A stretch of 6,830 nucleotides of DNA from Parcubacteria group bacterium GW2011_GWA2_36_10 (GTDB lineage Bacteria; Patescibacteriota; Patescibacteriia; UBA1558; GWA2-36-10): positions 1 to 6,830 of the forward strand of contig LBRC01000038.1 in assembly GCA_000991205.1 (NCBI GenBank), written 5' to 3'. Position numbers and translations under genes: made by a program. The notes under the pieces are model-generated. The model was not told the DNA's origin. It did not search any database and saw only the letters and a list, made by a program, of their open reading frames with translations. Within the stretch, counting starts at the first letter, position 1, and each line of letters opens with the position of its first letter. This document shows, piece by piece, positions 1 through 6,109 of the stretch.

Positions 1-1770
1 TTGCACTACTTCATCGAGCTCTTTAGTAGCTGTTTTGATAGCTTCCAAATCACTAGCATCTTTTACTTTTTTCAAAGCTTCAACTTTGGCTTCCATGGCC
101 GTTTTATCTTCGGCTTTTATCTTATCAGCACTATCTTTGATAAATTTTTCAGTCTGGAAAATCATATTGTCAGCGGTATTGCGAACTTCTACTTCTTCTT
201 TTTTCTTTTTATCTTCTTCAGCGTGTAGTTCTGCATCTTTTTGCATTTTGGCTACTTCTTCTTTGGATAAACCAGAAGATGATTGGATAGTGATCGCCTG
301 TTCTTTACCAGTACCTTTATCAACTGCCTTTACATTCAAAATACCATTGGCGTCGATGTCAAAACTGACTTCAATTTGGGGAATGCCACGAGGCGCTGGA
401 GCAATACCTGATAGAGTAAATTTACCCAAAGTTTTGTTATCAGCGGCCATTTCTCTTTCACCTTGTAAGACATGAATCTCTACGCTGGGCTGACTATCAG
501 CAGCGGTAGAAAAAATCTGACTTTTAGAAGTAGGAATAGTTGTGTTGCGATCAATCAAAGGTGTACGGATACCACCCATGGTCTCGATACCTAAAGTCAA
601 TGGTGTCACATCAAGCAAAAGCACATCTTTGACATCACCTTGTAAAACACCAGCTTGGACAGCAGCTCCTAAAGCCACTACTTCATCAGGATTGACAGAA
701 ATGTTTGGTTTTTTACCAAAAAACTCTTCTACTTTTTTTTGAACTAGAGGCATACGAGTCATACCACCGACCAAAATCACTTCTTCAATGGCTGATTTAT
801 CTAACTTTGCATCAGCTAAAGCTTTACGACATGGCTCTAAAGTTTTTTCGACTAAATCACCGATTAATTCTTCAAGTTTGGCACGAGTTAATTTCATCAC
901 CAAATGTTTTGGACCACTTTCATCAGTGGTGATAAATGGCTGATTAATTTCCGTTTCTAGTGATGAAGATAATTCAATTTTAGCTTTTTCGGCTGATTCT
1001 TTAAGTCTTTGCAAAGCTAAACTATCTTTAGATAAATCCAAACCACTTTCTTTTTTGTATTCAGCGATGATCCAATTGATTAACACTTGGTCAAAATCAT
1101 CGCCACCCAAGTGGGTATCACCATTAGTTGACTTTACTTCTACTGTGTCTGCTGCTACCTCTAGTACCGACACATCAAAAGTACCCCCACCCAAATCATA
1201 AACTACGACTTTTTGATCTTTTTTCTTATCAAAACCATAAGCAAGGGCAGCGGCCGTTGGCTCATTGATGATACGTTTGACTTCTAAACCGGCGATTTTA
1301 CCCGCATCTTTGGTAGCCTGACGCTGTGAATCATCAAAATAAGCTGGTACAGTGATGACTGCTTCAGTGATAATTTCACCTAACTTACTTTCCGCATCAG
1401 CTTTGATTTTTTGTAAAATCATAGCGGAAATTTCTTGTGGGGTATACTCTTTATCAGCTAAAACTACTTTGACACCTTCACCACTCTTCACTATTTTATA
1501 AGGCATGATATTGATATCTTTTTGGATTTCTTGATCTTCATAACGACGACCAATCAATCTTTTGACAGAAAAAATGGTGCTATTAGCATTCGTCACTGCT
1601 TGTCTTTTGGCTGGCAAACCAACTAAGCGTTCACCAGACTTGGACATGGCGACAATAGAAGGAGTTGTACGATTACCTTCTTTATTTTCCAAAATTTTTG
1701 GTTGTCCACCTTCGATAATGGCGAAAGCGGAATTAGTCGTACCTAAATCAATTCCTAATATTTTACTCAT
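1..1770 (-). CDS. dnaK: Molecular chaperone DnaK (Hsp70), 3' end cut by window edge
   Basis: ATP-dependent cytoplasmic Hsp70 chaperone that works with GrpE (encoded in the same operon) and DnaJ (not in view). The open frame starts at the ATG at 1770 and runs 590 codons to the edge without a stop. About 20-50 residues of the usual 610-640 are missing. Visible landmarks are the phosphate-1 motif GIDLGTTNS (6-14), the catalytic lysine K70 in SVKRLIG, VITVPAYF (138-145), phosphate-2 YDLGGGTFDVSVL (191-203), the adenosine motif VILVGGMTR (331-339), the interdomain linker VLLLDVTP (383-390), the beta substrate-binding domain (about 391-500) and a Lys/Glu-rich lid helix from about 501. Relative to Bacillus-type DnaK there is a roughly 23-residue insert around 75-98, as in proteobacterial DnaK. 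It lies 7 nt after the zinc-ribbon gene, and no clear Shine-Dalgarno precedes the ATG. The identification is certain; the C-terminus is unseen. Confidence 0.98.
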   Translation of the reverse strand, partial: MSKILGIDLGTTNSAFAIIEGGQPKILENKEGNRTTPSIVAMSKSGERLVGLPAKRQAVTNANSTIFSVKRLIGRRYEDQEIQKDINIMPYKIVKSGEGVKVVLADKEYTPQEISAMILQKIKADAESKLGEIITEAVITVPAYFDDSQRQATKDAGKIAGLEVKRIINEPTAAALAYGFDKKKDQKVVVYDLGGGTFDVSVLEVAADTVEVKSTNGDTHLGGDDFDQVLINWIIAEYKKESGLDLSKDSLALQRLKESAEKAKIELSSSLETEINQPFITTDESGPKHLVMKLTRAKLEELIGDLVEKTLEPCRKALADAKLDKSAIEEVILVGGMTRMPLVQKKVEEFFGKKPNISVNPDEVVALGAAVQAGVLQGDVKDVLLLDVTPLTLGIETMGGIRTPLIDRNTTIPTSKSQIFSTAADSQPSVEIHVLQGEREMAADNKTLGKFTLSGIAPAPRGIPQIEVSFDIDANGILNVKAVDKGTGKEQAITIQSSSGLSKEEVAKMQKDAELHAEEDKKKKEEVEVRNTADNMIFQTEKFIKDSADKIKAEDKTAMEAKVEALKKVKDASDLEAIKTATKELDEVVQ

Positions 1771-1777
1771 ACGTTTC

Positions 1778-2110
1778 TTAAATTAAATTTCTAAATTGTT
1801 TGATTAAATTATTTTTATAAATTTCTTGATTAACAGCCAAGACTTCATCAGCTGATAAATCATCACCAACGGCAAAGTCCAGAACTTCTTGGGCTTTCAA
1901 ATCCGTCAAAATAGCACTACCGATGAGACCGTGTGGGGCTGGTGAAAATTTTGTCAATAAATTTGCACCACAAAATTTACAAGAAACATAGGCTAAAAAA
2001 CCTAACTCACTTTCTGATAAAATCTGCATACTTTGTTGATTATAATCTCGTGCACAAACTGGACACTTTTTGATAATCTTCAAGTCAAAAGGTTGATTAT
2101 TAAGGGGCAT
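1778..2110 (-). CDS. Small zinc-ribbon protein of unknown function in the heat-shock operon
   Basis: A 110-residue protein with no function I can assign. Two CxxC pairs, CPVC (C16, C19) and CKFC (C44, C47), spaced by 24 residues, are the pattern of a zinc ribbon. After it come a beta-like stretch around GLIGSAILTDL (61-71) and an acidic helical tail (LSADEVLAVNQEIYKNN, 85-101) ending in basic residues. There is no signal peptide or membrane segment, so it is probably cytoplasmic. Its ATG shares one base with the hsp20 stop (TAATG), which suggests translational coupling. dnaK begins 7 nt after its stop, so it should be co-expressed with the chaperones. The layout of a zinc ribbon followed by 'xTDLxxxEVLxF...ISADEV' resembles small hypothetical proteins I associate with Patescibacteria, but this is recollection and not a search result. 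It could be a chaperone accessory factor, a redox or zinc-sensitive sensor, or a nucleic-acid-binding protein. Confidence 0.85.
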   Translation of the reverse strand: MPLNNQPFDLKIIKKCPVCARDYNQQSMQILSESELGFLAYVSCKFCGANLLTKFSPAPHGLIGSAILTDLKAQEVLDFAVGDDLSADEVLAVNQEIYKNNLIKQFRNLI

Positions 2111-2499
2111 TATTTTTTAATTTCAATTTTTATATTTTTAGTTCCTTGTCTTTCTTCTTTTGGCAAAGTAACTTTCAACAAACCATTTTCAAAAATAGCT
2201 TCAGAGGCATCAGCTTGAACAGAGGCTGGCAAGATGACCGAACGGTGGAATGAGCCAGTACGTACTTCTTTACGGTAATAATTTTTTTCTTCGATCTCTG
2301 ATGTTTCTTCGCGTTGACCCTCGATAGTAAAGACGTCGTCTTTGACGGAAATATTGATATTAGCTGGCTTGATGCCGGCTAAAGTAGCCTCGACCACTAC
2401 ATTGTCTTTGTTTTCATAGACATCAATCGCTGGTAAAAAATTAGAATTTTCTAAATTTTCAAACGTGTCCAAAAATGGACTCCATGGTATTAACGACAT
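2110..2499 (-). CDS. hsp20: Small heat-shock protein, Hsp20/alpha-crystallin family
   Basis: ATP-independent holdase that binds unfolding proteins and passes them to DnaK; cytoplasmic, usually an oligomer. The 129 residues have the family layout. A short N-terminal arm with W6-S-P-F and hydrophobic residues (1-21) comes first. The alpha-crystallin domain (about 22-117) opens with PAIDVYENKDNVVVEATLAG and contains VFTIEGQRE (56-64) and the signature ENGLLKVTLPK (104-114). The short C-terminal tail carries an I-x-I motif (IKIEI, 123-127), which in this family packs against neighbouring subunits. Length is normal for the class. The gene starts 5 nt after grpE and its TAA overlaps the next ATG by one base. 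Its place between grpE and dnaK in a CIRCE-controlled operon is less common than a separate hsp20 locus and implies HrcA control. No Shine-Dalgarno motif is visible. Confidence 0.96.
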   Translation of the reverse strand: MSLIPWSPFLDTFENLENSNFLPAIDVYENKDNVVVEATLAGIKPANINISVKDDVFTIEGQREETSEIEEKNYYRKEVRTGSFHRSVILPASVQADASEAIFENGLLKVTLPKEERQGTKNIKIEIKK

Positions 2500-2504
2500 A
2501 TATT

Positions 2505-2951
2505 TTAGCTTAAATTATTAATTATTACTTTAGTTGGCCTTAGCACCTGATCTTGATAACTATAGCCAATTTGTTTTACTTCCACAATTTCTTGATCAGC
2601 GATGTTTTCATCTTCGACTTGACTGATACTTTCATGATATTCAGGATCAAATTTTTTGCCCAAAGCTTCTATTTCTTTTACTCCTTGCTCATTTAAAAAT
2701 GACTCCCACAGTTTAAAAGTATGTTCTAAACCAATGGCCCAGGCTTGTTTTTTATCTGCTTCTGGAATATGATTTAAAGCAATTTTATAATTATCAAAAA
2801 TAGGTAAAAGTTGACTAACAATATCTAAACTTAGAAATGTTTTTAAATTAGTCAATTTTTTTTCATGCTCTTTTTGTAAATTTTGATAATCAGCTAAAGC
2901 TTTTTGCCAACCAGCTAAATTTTCGGCGGCTTGTTTTTTAAAATCTGGCAT
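2505..2951 (-). CDS. grpE: GrpE, nucleotide exchange factor for DnaK (short form)
   Basis: Cytoplasmic co-chaperone that drives ADP release from DnaK. At 148 residues it is shorter than typical GrpE (about 180-200) and lacks the usual acidic, disordered N-terminal tail. What remains is part of the long dimerisation helix (about 5-48, NLAGWQKALADYQNLQKEHEKK), the four-helix-bundle region with LLPIFDNYKIAL (48-59), and the C-terminal beta-wing with FDPEYHESI (101-109), IGYSYQDQVLRPTKVII (128-144). The last two are the GrpE signature blocks. The start at 2951 is the first ATG after an in-frame stop, because the hrcA TAA lies in the same frame two codons upstream, so no longer N-terminus is possible. 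The gap to hrcA is 3 nt and to hsp20 5 nt. The 'LAGWQKALADYxN' N-terminus looks like Patescibacteria GrpE, in my recollection. Confidence 0.97.
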   Translation of the reverse strand: MPDFKKQAAENLAGWQKALADYQNLQKEHEKKLTNLKTFLSLDIVSQLLPIFDNYKIALNHIPEADKKQAWAIGLEHTFKLWESFLNEQGVKEIEALGKKFDPEYHESISQVEDENIADQEIVEVKQIGYSYQDQVLRPTKVIINNLS

Positions 2952-2954
2952 AAT

Positions 2955-3617
2955 TTAACTTATTTTAACTAAACTCGCTAATAAACTTAAAACACGATTA
3001 TAGTCCATACGAGCTGGACCTAAAATTGCTAGCAATCTTTTGGGCTCGCCATTTAAAGGCGTGACTGCCACTGAACAAGTTTCCGCAAAAGGATTATCTT
3101 CACCTAATAATATTTTTGGTTTATCTATTTGATAAAAAATACTCGCCATGGCTTTTTCTAAAGAGTCAATCACTTGACTCATAGAAAGCATCATTTTGTA
3201 GTCGGCAAACTCTGGTTGAGAAAACAAATTAAATAAACCGGTAAAATATAAATCATTCGCATCAAAAGCTAGAATCACCGCTAAATTTGTTTTTTCGGCT
3301 AACACTTTAGCTAAAACTCTCACGTCTGCTTTCAAAGCTGTTTTTAACTCTTTAGTTTCTGTTTCGGTTAAAGGCTCGATATTTAACAAATTATCTAAAT
3401 AATATTGATAGCCAGCCAAAGTCGGGATACGACCAGCCGAAGTATGAGGCTGAAAAATAAAGCCTTGTTTTTCTAAAGCCAACATCTCATTACGGATAGT
3501 AGCGGAACTGACTAATAAATCTTCGTGTTCAGCTAAAAATTGGGAGCCAACTGGATGAGCGTTTTTGATATAAAAATCAATAATTGCTCTTAATAATTTT
3601 TCTGCTCTTTCATCCAT
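2955..3617 (-). CDS. hrcA: Heat-inducible repressor HrcA, reduced form
   Basis: Repressor of class I heat-shock genes that binds CIRCE. A perfect CIRCE lies directly upstream, so this gene is autoregulated. The 220-residue form begins MDERAEKLLRAIIDFYI, matching the usual HrcA N-terminus. The winged helix-turn-helix includes PVGSQFL, the recognition helix SSATIRNEM (37-45) and the wing motif HTSAGRIPT (58-66). The GAF-like core has LAVILAF (112-118), NLFSQPEF (130-137), LLGEDNPF (170-177) and the C-terminal GPARMDYNRVLSLL (200-213). Typical HrcA is about 340 residues. The missing stretch lies between LAVILA and NLFSQPEF, where the inserted dimerisation domain normally sits. Start choice: an ATG at 3635 would give 226 residues and has AGGAG 6 nt upstream, but it lies upstream of the -10 box of the predicted promoter. 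The ATG at 3617 coincides with the expected transcription start, so I prefer it. The protein is certainly HrcA; the start is less sure. Confidence 0.95.
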   Translation of the reverse strand: MDERAEKLLRAIIDFYIKNAHPVGSQFLAEHEDLLVSSATIRNEMLALEKQGFIFQPHTSAGRIPTLAGYQYYLDNLLNIEPLTETETKELKTALKADVRVLAKVLAEKTNLAVILAFDANDLYFTGLFNLFSQPEFADYKMMLSMSQVIDSLEKAMASIFYQIDKPKILLGEDNPFAETCSVAVTPLNGEPKRLLAILGPARMDYNRVLSLLASLVKIS

Positions 3618-3652
3618 AGAAATATTATAAAGCATTTAGCACTCCTAGTCAA
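3617..3652 (-). promoter_or_regulatory. sigma70/sigmaA-type promoter of the hrcA operon
   Basis: On the minus strand the -35 box TTGACT (3652-3647) and the -10 box TATAAT (3629-3624) are separated by exactly 17 bp. That is five of six and six of six consensus bases with ideal spacing. A/T-rich sequence (3663-3675) lies upstream and could act as an UP element. Counting from the -10, +1 falls at 3617, the A of the preferred hrcA ATG, predicting a leaderless mRNA. The -35 box lies in the CIRCE spacer, so bound HrcA would block RNA polymerase. Confidence 0.85.
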
Positions 3653-3662
3653 GGAGTGCTAA
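3636..3662 (-). promoter_or_regulatory. CIRCE operator (HrcA binding site)
   Basis: A perfect inverted repeat, TTAGCACTC - 9 nt - GAGTGCTAA, matches the CIRCE consensus at every arm position with the canonical 9-nt spacer. It is the established target of HrcA in many bacteria, which supports heat-shock regulation of hrcA-grpE-hsp20-zinc ribbon-dnaK. The -35 box is in its spacer and the left-hand arm extends into the -35/-10 gap. No second copy is present, for instance before dnaK. Confidence 0.98.
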
Positions 3663-3675
3663 ATATAAGTAAATA

Positions 3676-3693
3676 TTGGCTAATATTAGCCAA
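3676..3693. repeat. Perfect 18-bp palindrome upstream of the hrcA promoter
   Basis: TTGGCTAATATTAGCCAA is identical to its reverse complement. Its near edge is 14 bp from CIRCE and about 24 bp upstream of the -35 box. It could be an operator for a second dimeric regulator. Read as minus-strand RNA it is a 7-bp stem with an AUAU loop followed by the U-rich UAUUUACUUAUAUUU, so it could also be a weak terminator for the transporter operon. The sequence does not decide between these. Confidence 0.6.
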
Positions 3694-3705
3694 ACTATCT
3701 CAAGG

Positions 3706-3732
3706 TATTTTCCCCGCAACGCGGAGAAAATA
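3706..3732 (-). terminator. Hairpin after the ABC permease operon, possible non-canonical terminator
   Basis: A 12-bp stem (arms 3706-3717 and 3721-3732) with a 3-nt loop begins 9 bases after the stop of the last permease gene. The single imperfect pair is U-G in the minus-strand transcript but C-A in the plus-strand one, so the fold favours minus-strand RNA. No U-tract follows on the minus strand (AAAAUACCUUG). It may stabilise the 3' end or work together with the palindrome further on. Confidence 0.5.
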
Positions 3733-3740
3733 TAAAAAAT

Positions 3741-4988
3741 TTATTCCTGCCGCAAAGCATTGATTGGCTCGAGTAAGGCCGCCTTTTTAGCCGGAAATAA
3801 ACCAAAAACTAAACCTAAAATCACCGCAAAGCTCAATGAAGTAAATAAAGCGGAAAATGGCAGAGACAATTCCCAGGTAAGGCCTTTGGAACTGGCTAAA
3901 ATAAATACCAGATAATTTAATATAATACCCATTATAACCCCTACCAATCCACCTAAAAAGGTGACTACAACTGCTTCCGTCAAAAACTGTTGCATGATAT
4001 CCTTGTATTTAGCACCCAGAGCTTTGCGTAAACCGATCTCAAAAGTGCGCTCGGAAACTGAAACATACATAATATTCATGATACCAACACCACCAACCAC
4101 CAAAGAAATACCAGCTAAAGCGATTAGCAATAACTCCACACCACCTAAAATAGTACCTAGCATGTCTTTAGCATCGTCCATGGAAGTGACCGCAAAATCA
4201 TCTTTGTCTGGGTCAGTGATATTATGACGCTCTCTTAATAGCTCATTGATATCAGCTACAGTTTCTTCATCTTTGCTTGGATCTTTCATTTCCGAAGCAA
4301 TAAAACTAACATGGTCTATGCCCCACAACAATTTTTGCGCAGTTTGAATAGGGATATAAACCATCTGATCACGGTCAATAAAAAAAGAACCACCATTTGA
4401 TTTGACTGTGCCAACAACTTTAAAATTAGTTTTACGAATTTTGATATTTTGTCCAATGGCATCACTTTGACCAAATAATTTTTCTTTCATTTTACTACCC
4501 AAGACCACCACCCGTGCTAAGGAATCATCTTCTTCTTTAGTAAAAAACCTACCAGTATCAACTTTTGAAGAATCAATTTCAGCTAAACTAGCCGAAGCCG
4601 CCATGACCATTGAGCTTTTCACTTTATCATCCCAAGACAAAACTTCCTGACCCAAAAAAGCGGCATAACTTTTTTTAATATTTGGCAATTTTAAAATGGC
4701 ATCTTGATCTGATAATTTCAAACTAGTAATTACTACACCTTGTACCATGGAAGTAGCATTTTCAGAAGAAGTATGTTTGGTGCTCGGTATTTTTATTTCG
4801 GTTTGAACTATGTCACTACCAAAGCTATCCATTTCCGCAAAAACAAAATTTTGAATACTATTCCCGGCTGACATGACCACCAAAACTGCGGCGATACCAA
4901 TCACAATACCCAAAATCGTCAACAAAGATCTACCTTTATTGATTTTTAAAGCTCTGATGGCAATTTTAAAAGCTTCTCTGTATTGCAT
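3741..4988 (-). CDS. MacB/FtsX-type ABC transporter permease (second of tandem pair)
   Basis: Inner-membrane subunit of a type VII (MacB/LolCDE-class) ABC system, 415 residues. Layout: a cytoplasmic N-terminus with an amphipathic stretch (REAFKIAIRALKINKGRS), TM1 (about 22-41), an extracytoplasmic MacB-like core domain (about 43-280), then TM2 (about 284-309), TM3 (about 338-365) and TM4 (about 379-400). GVGIMNIMYVSVSERTFEIG (300-319) with RKALGAKYKDI (321-331) is the conserved coupling region that contacts the ATPase, and the protein ends with EPINALRQE, typical of the family. The extracytoplasmic domain carries LLRERHNI and DKDDFAV, both also found in the neighbouring permease. It starts 2 nt after the first permease. 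MacB proper fuses an ATPase domain; here that domain is a separate gene. The substrate cannot be told from sequence; candidates are peptides, lipids or antimicrobial compounds, or envelope signalling. Confidence 0.93.
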   Translation of the reverse strand: MQYREAFKIAIRALKINKGRSLLTILGIVIGIAAVLVVMSAGNSIQNFVFAEMDSFGSDIVQTEIKIPSTKHTSSENATSMVQGVVITSLKLSDQDAILKLPNIKKSYAAFLGQEVLSWDDKVKSSMVMAASASLAEIDSSKVDTGRFFTKEEDDSLARVVVLGSKMKEKLFGQSDAIGQNIKIRKTNFKVVGTVKSNGGSFFIDRDQMVYIPIQTAQKLLWGIDHVSFIASEMKDPSKDEETVADINELLRERHNITDPDKDDFAVTSMDDAKDMLGTILGGVELLLIALAGISLVVGGVGIMNIMYVSVSERTFEIGLRKALGAKYKDIMQQFLTEAVVVTFLGGLVGVIMGIILNYLVFILASSKGLTWELSLPFSALFTSLSFAVILGLVFGLFPAKKAALLEPINALRQE

Positions 4989-4990
4989 AA

Positions 4991-6106
4991 CTATTCATAT
5001 CTTAAAGCTTCGACTGGATTTAAACTAGCAGCTTTTACCGAAGGATACCAACCAAAGACTAGACCAACGACAGCGATAAAAACAAAGGCTAAAATAATAG
5101 AAAAAGCAGAAACCACAAAATCCCAATCATAGCCCAAGCCTTGCGCAACTATACTAACTAGCCAAGAAAATAAAATACCAAACAAGATACCAATCACACC
5201 ACCAAATGAAGTCAAAAGCATAGCCTCTAACAAAAACTGCCAGCTGATGTCTTTTGGTTTAGCGCCAACTGCTTTACGTAAACCGATCTCTCGAGTCCTT
5301 TCAGAAACCGCTACAAACATAATATTCATCACGCCGACTCCACCAACCAAAAGTGAGATAGCAGCGACCGCTGCTAAAAAATAATTTAAAGCATCGGTGA
5401 TACTTTTGAGGCTGCTAATTGCTTGTTCAGAGGTACCGACAGTAAAATCATCTTCTTCTGCATTGACAATGTCATGACGCTCTCTTAACAAAGACTTGAC
5501 TGCATCTTCAGCGATAGCGGTATCTACACCTTCAGCGATTTTAGCCCGAGCAAAACCAAGATGATTAACGCCTAATAATAATTTTTGCGCTGTTTCTAAG
5601 GGAATAAAAACTTGGTCATCTTGATTTTGAAAACCAGCTGTCCCTCTTTTTTCCATCACGCCTACCACATGAAAAGTTTCTTTATTTATTTTGATACTTT
5701 CATTCAAAGGATCGATGTCACCGAACAAATCTTCTTTGACCTGCCAACCCAAAATCGCATTTTTTGTCACACCCAGATCTTCTTCGGATATTAAAAAACG
5801 GCCAGACACTATATCAGCTGATTCTACCTTAATATAATCACTGGTGACACCGACAAAATTTGTATCAGTGCTTCTGTTTTGCCAAGTGACCGTACCAATG
5901 CCACGCGAATAGCCAGTGGCATAAGATACTTCTGGTAATTTTGCTATTGCTCTGACATCGTCATAAGTCAAGGCACCAACAGAAATAATGATAATCACTG
6001 AAGCAATACCAATAATAATGCCAAGTGAAGTCAAAAAAGTTCTGGTTTTATTACGCCATAAAACTTGAACTGGATTTAAAGAATATTTAAACTTATATAG
6101 ATTCAT
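4991..6106 (-). CDS. MacB/FtsX-type ABC transporter permease with shortened extracytoplasmic domain
   Basis: Paralogue of the next gene and probable heterodimer partner, 371 residues. TM1 is at about 24-45 (FLTSLGIIIGIASVIIIISVGA), the extracytoplasmic domain at about 46-238, and three C-terminal helices at about 242-265, 293-320 and 332-355. The coupling region GVGVMNIMFVAVSERTREIGLRKAVGAKPKDI (256-287) and the C-terminal LNPVEALRYE match the family. The domain shares LLRERHDI and EEDDFTV with the partner. Alignment by eye shows residues equivalent to 44-89 of the partner are absent. Here the ISVGA end of TM1 runs straight into LTYDDVRAIAKLPEV. The gap is in frame and the rest is intact, so the gene looks functional. 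It starts 3 nt after the ATPase gene and ends in TAG, unlike the TAA of its neighbours. The substrate is unknown. Confidence 0.93.
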   Translation of the reverse strand: MNLYKFKYSLNPVQVLWRNKTRTFLTSLGIIIGIASVIIIISVGALTYDDVRAIAKLPEVSYATGYSRGIGTVTWQNRSTDTNFVGVTSDYIKVESADIVSGRFLISEEDLGVTKNAILGWQVKEDLFGDIDPLNESIKINKETFHVVGVMEKRGTAGFQNQDDQVFIPLETAQKLLLGVNHLGFARAKIAEGVDTAIAEDAVKSLLRERHDIVNAEEDDFTVGTSEQAISSLKSITDALNYFLAAVAAISLLVGGVGVMNIMFVAVSERTREIGLRKAVGAKPKDISWQFLLEAMLLTSFGGVIGILFGILFSWLVSIVAQGLGYDWDFVVSAFSIILAFVFIAVVGLVFGWYPSVKAASLNPVEALRYE

Positions 6107-6109
6107 TTT

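Noticed and set aside
181..260. CTT/TTC-rich run resembling a low-complexity repeat
   Set aside because: It encodes the Lys/Glu-rich lid helix of DnaK (KKKKEEVEV), a normal feature of the family.
35..475. Plus-strand ORF of 146 codons
   Set aside because: It lies entirely antisense to dnaK; its Ser- and hydrophobic-rich composition is what the Lys/Glu-rich DnaK C-terminus gives in reverse. Long antisense frames over dnaK are a well-known artefact.
1562..1786. Plus-strand ORF opposite the dnaK start
   Set aside because: It mirrors the conserved first 70 codons of dnaK and has no recognisable motif or initiation context.
3618..3635. Six extra N-terminal HrcA residues (MLYNIS) from the ATG at 3635
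   Set aside because: These codons contain the TATAAT box, lie upstream of the predicted transcription start, and are not part of the usual HrcA N-terminus. The favourable AGGAG is explained by CIRCE. Kept as an alternative only.
3961..4227. Plus-strand ORF inside the second permease
   Set aside because: Shadow of the conserved FtsX coupling region on the other strand; no independent evidence of coding.
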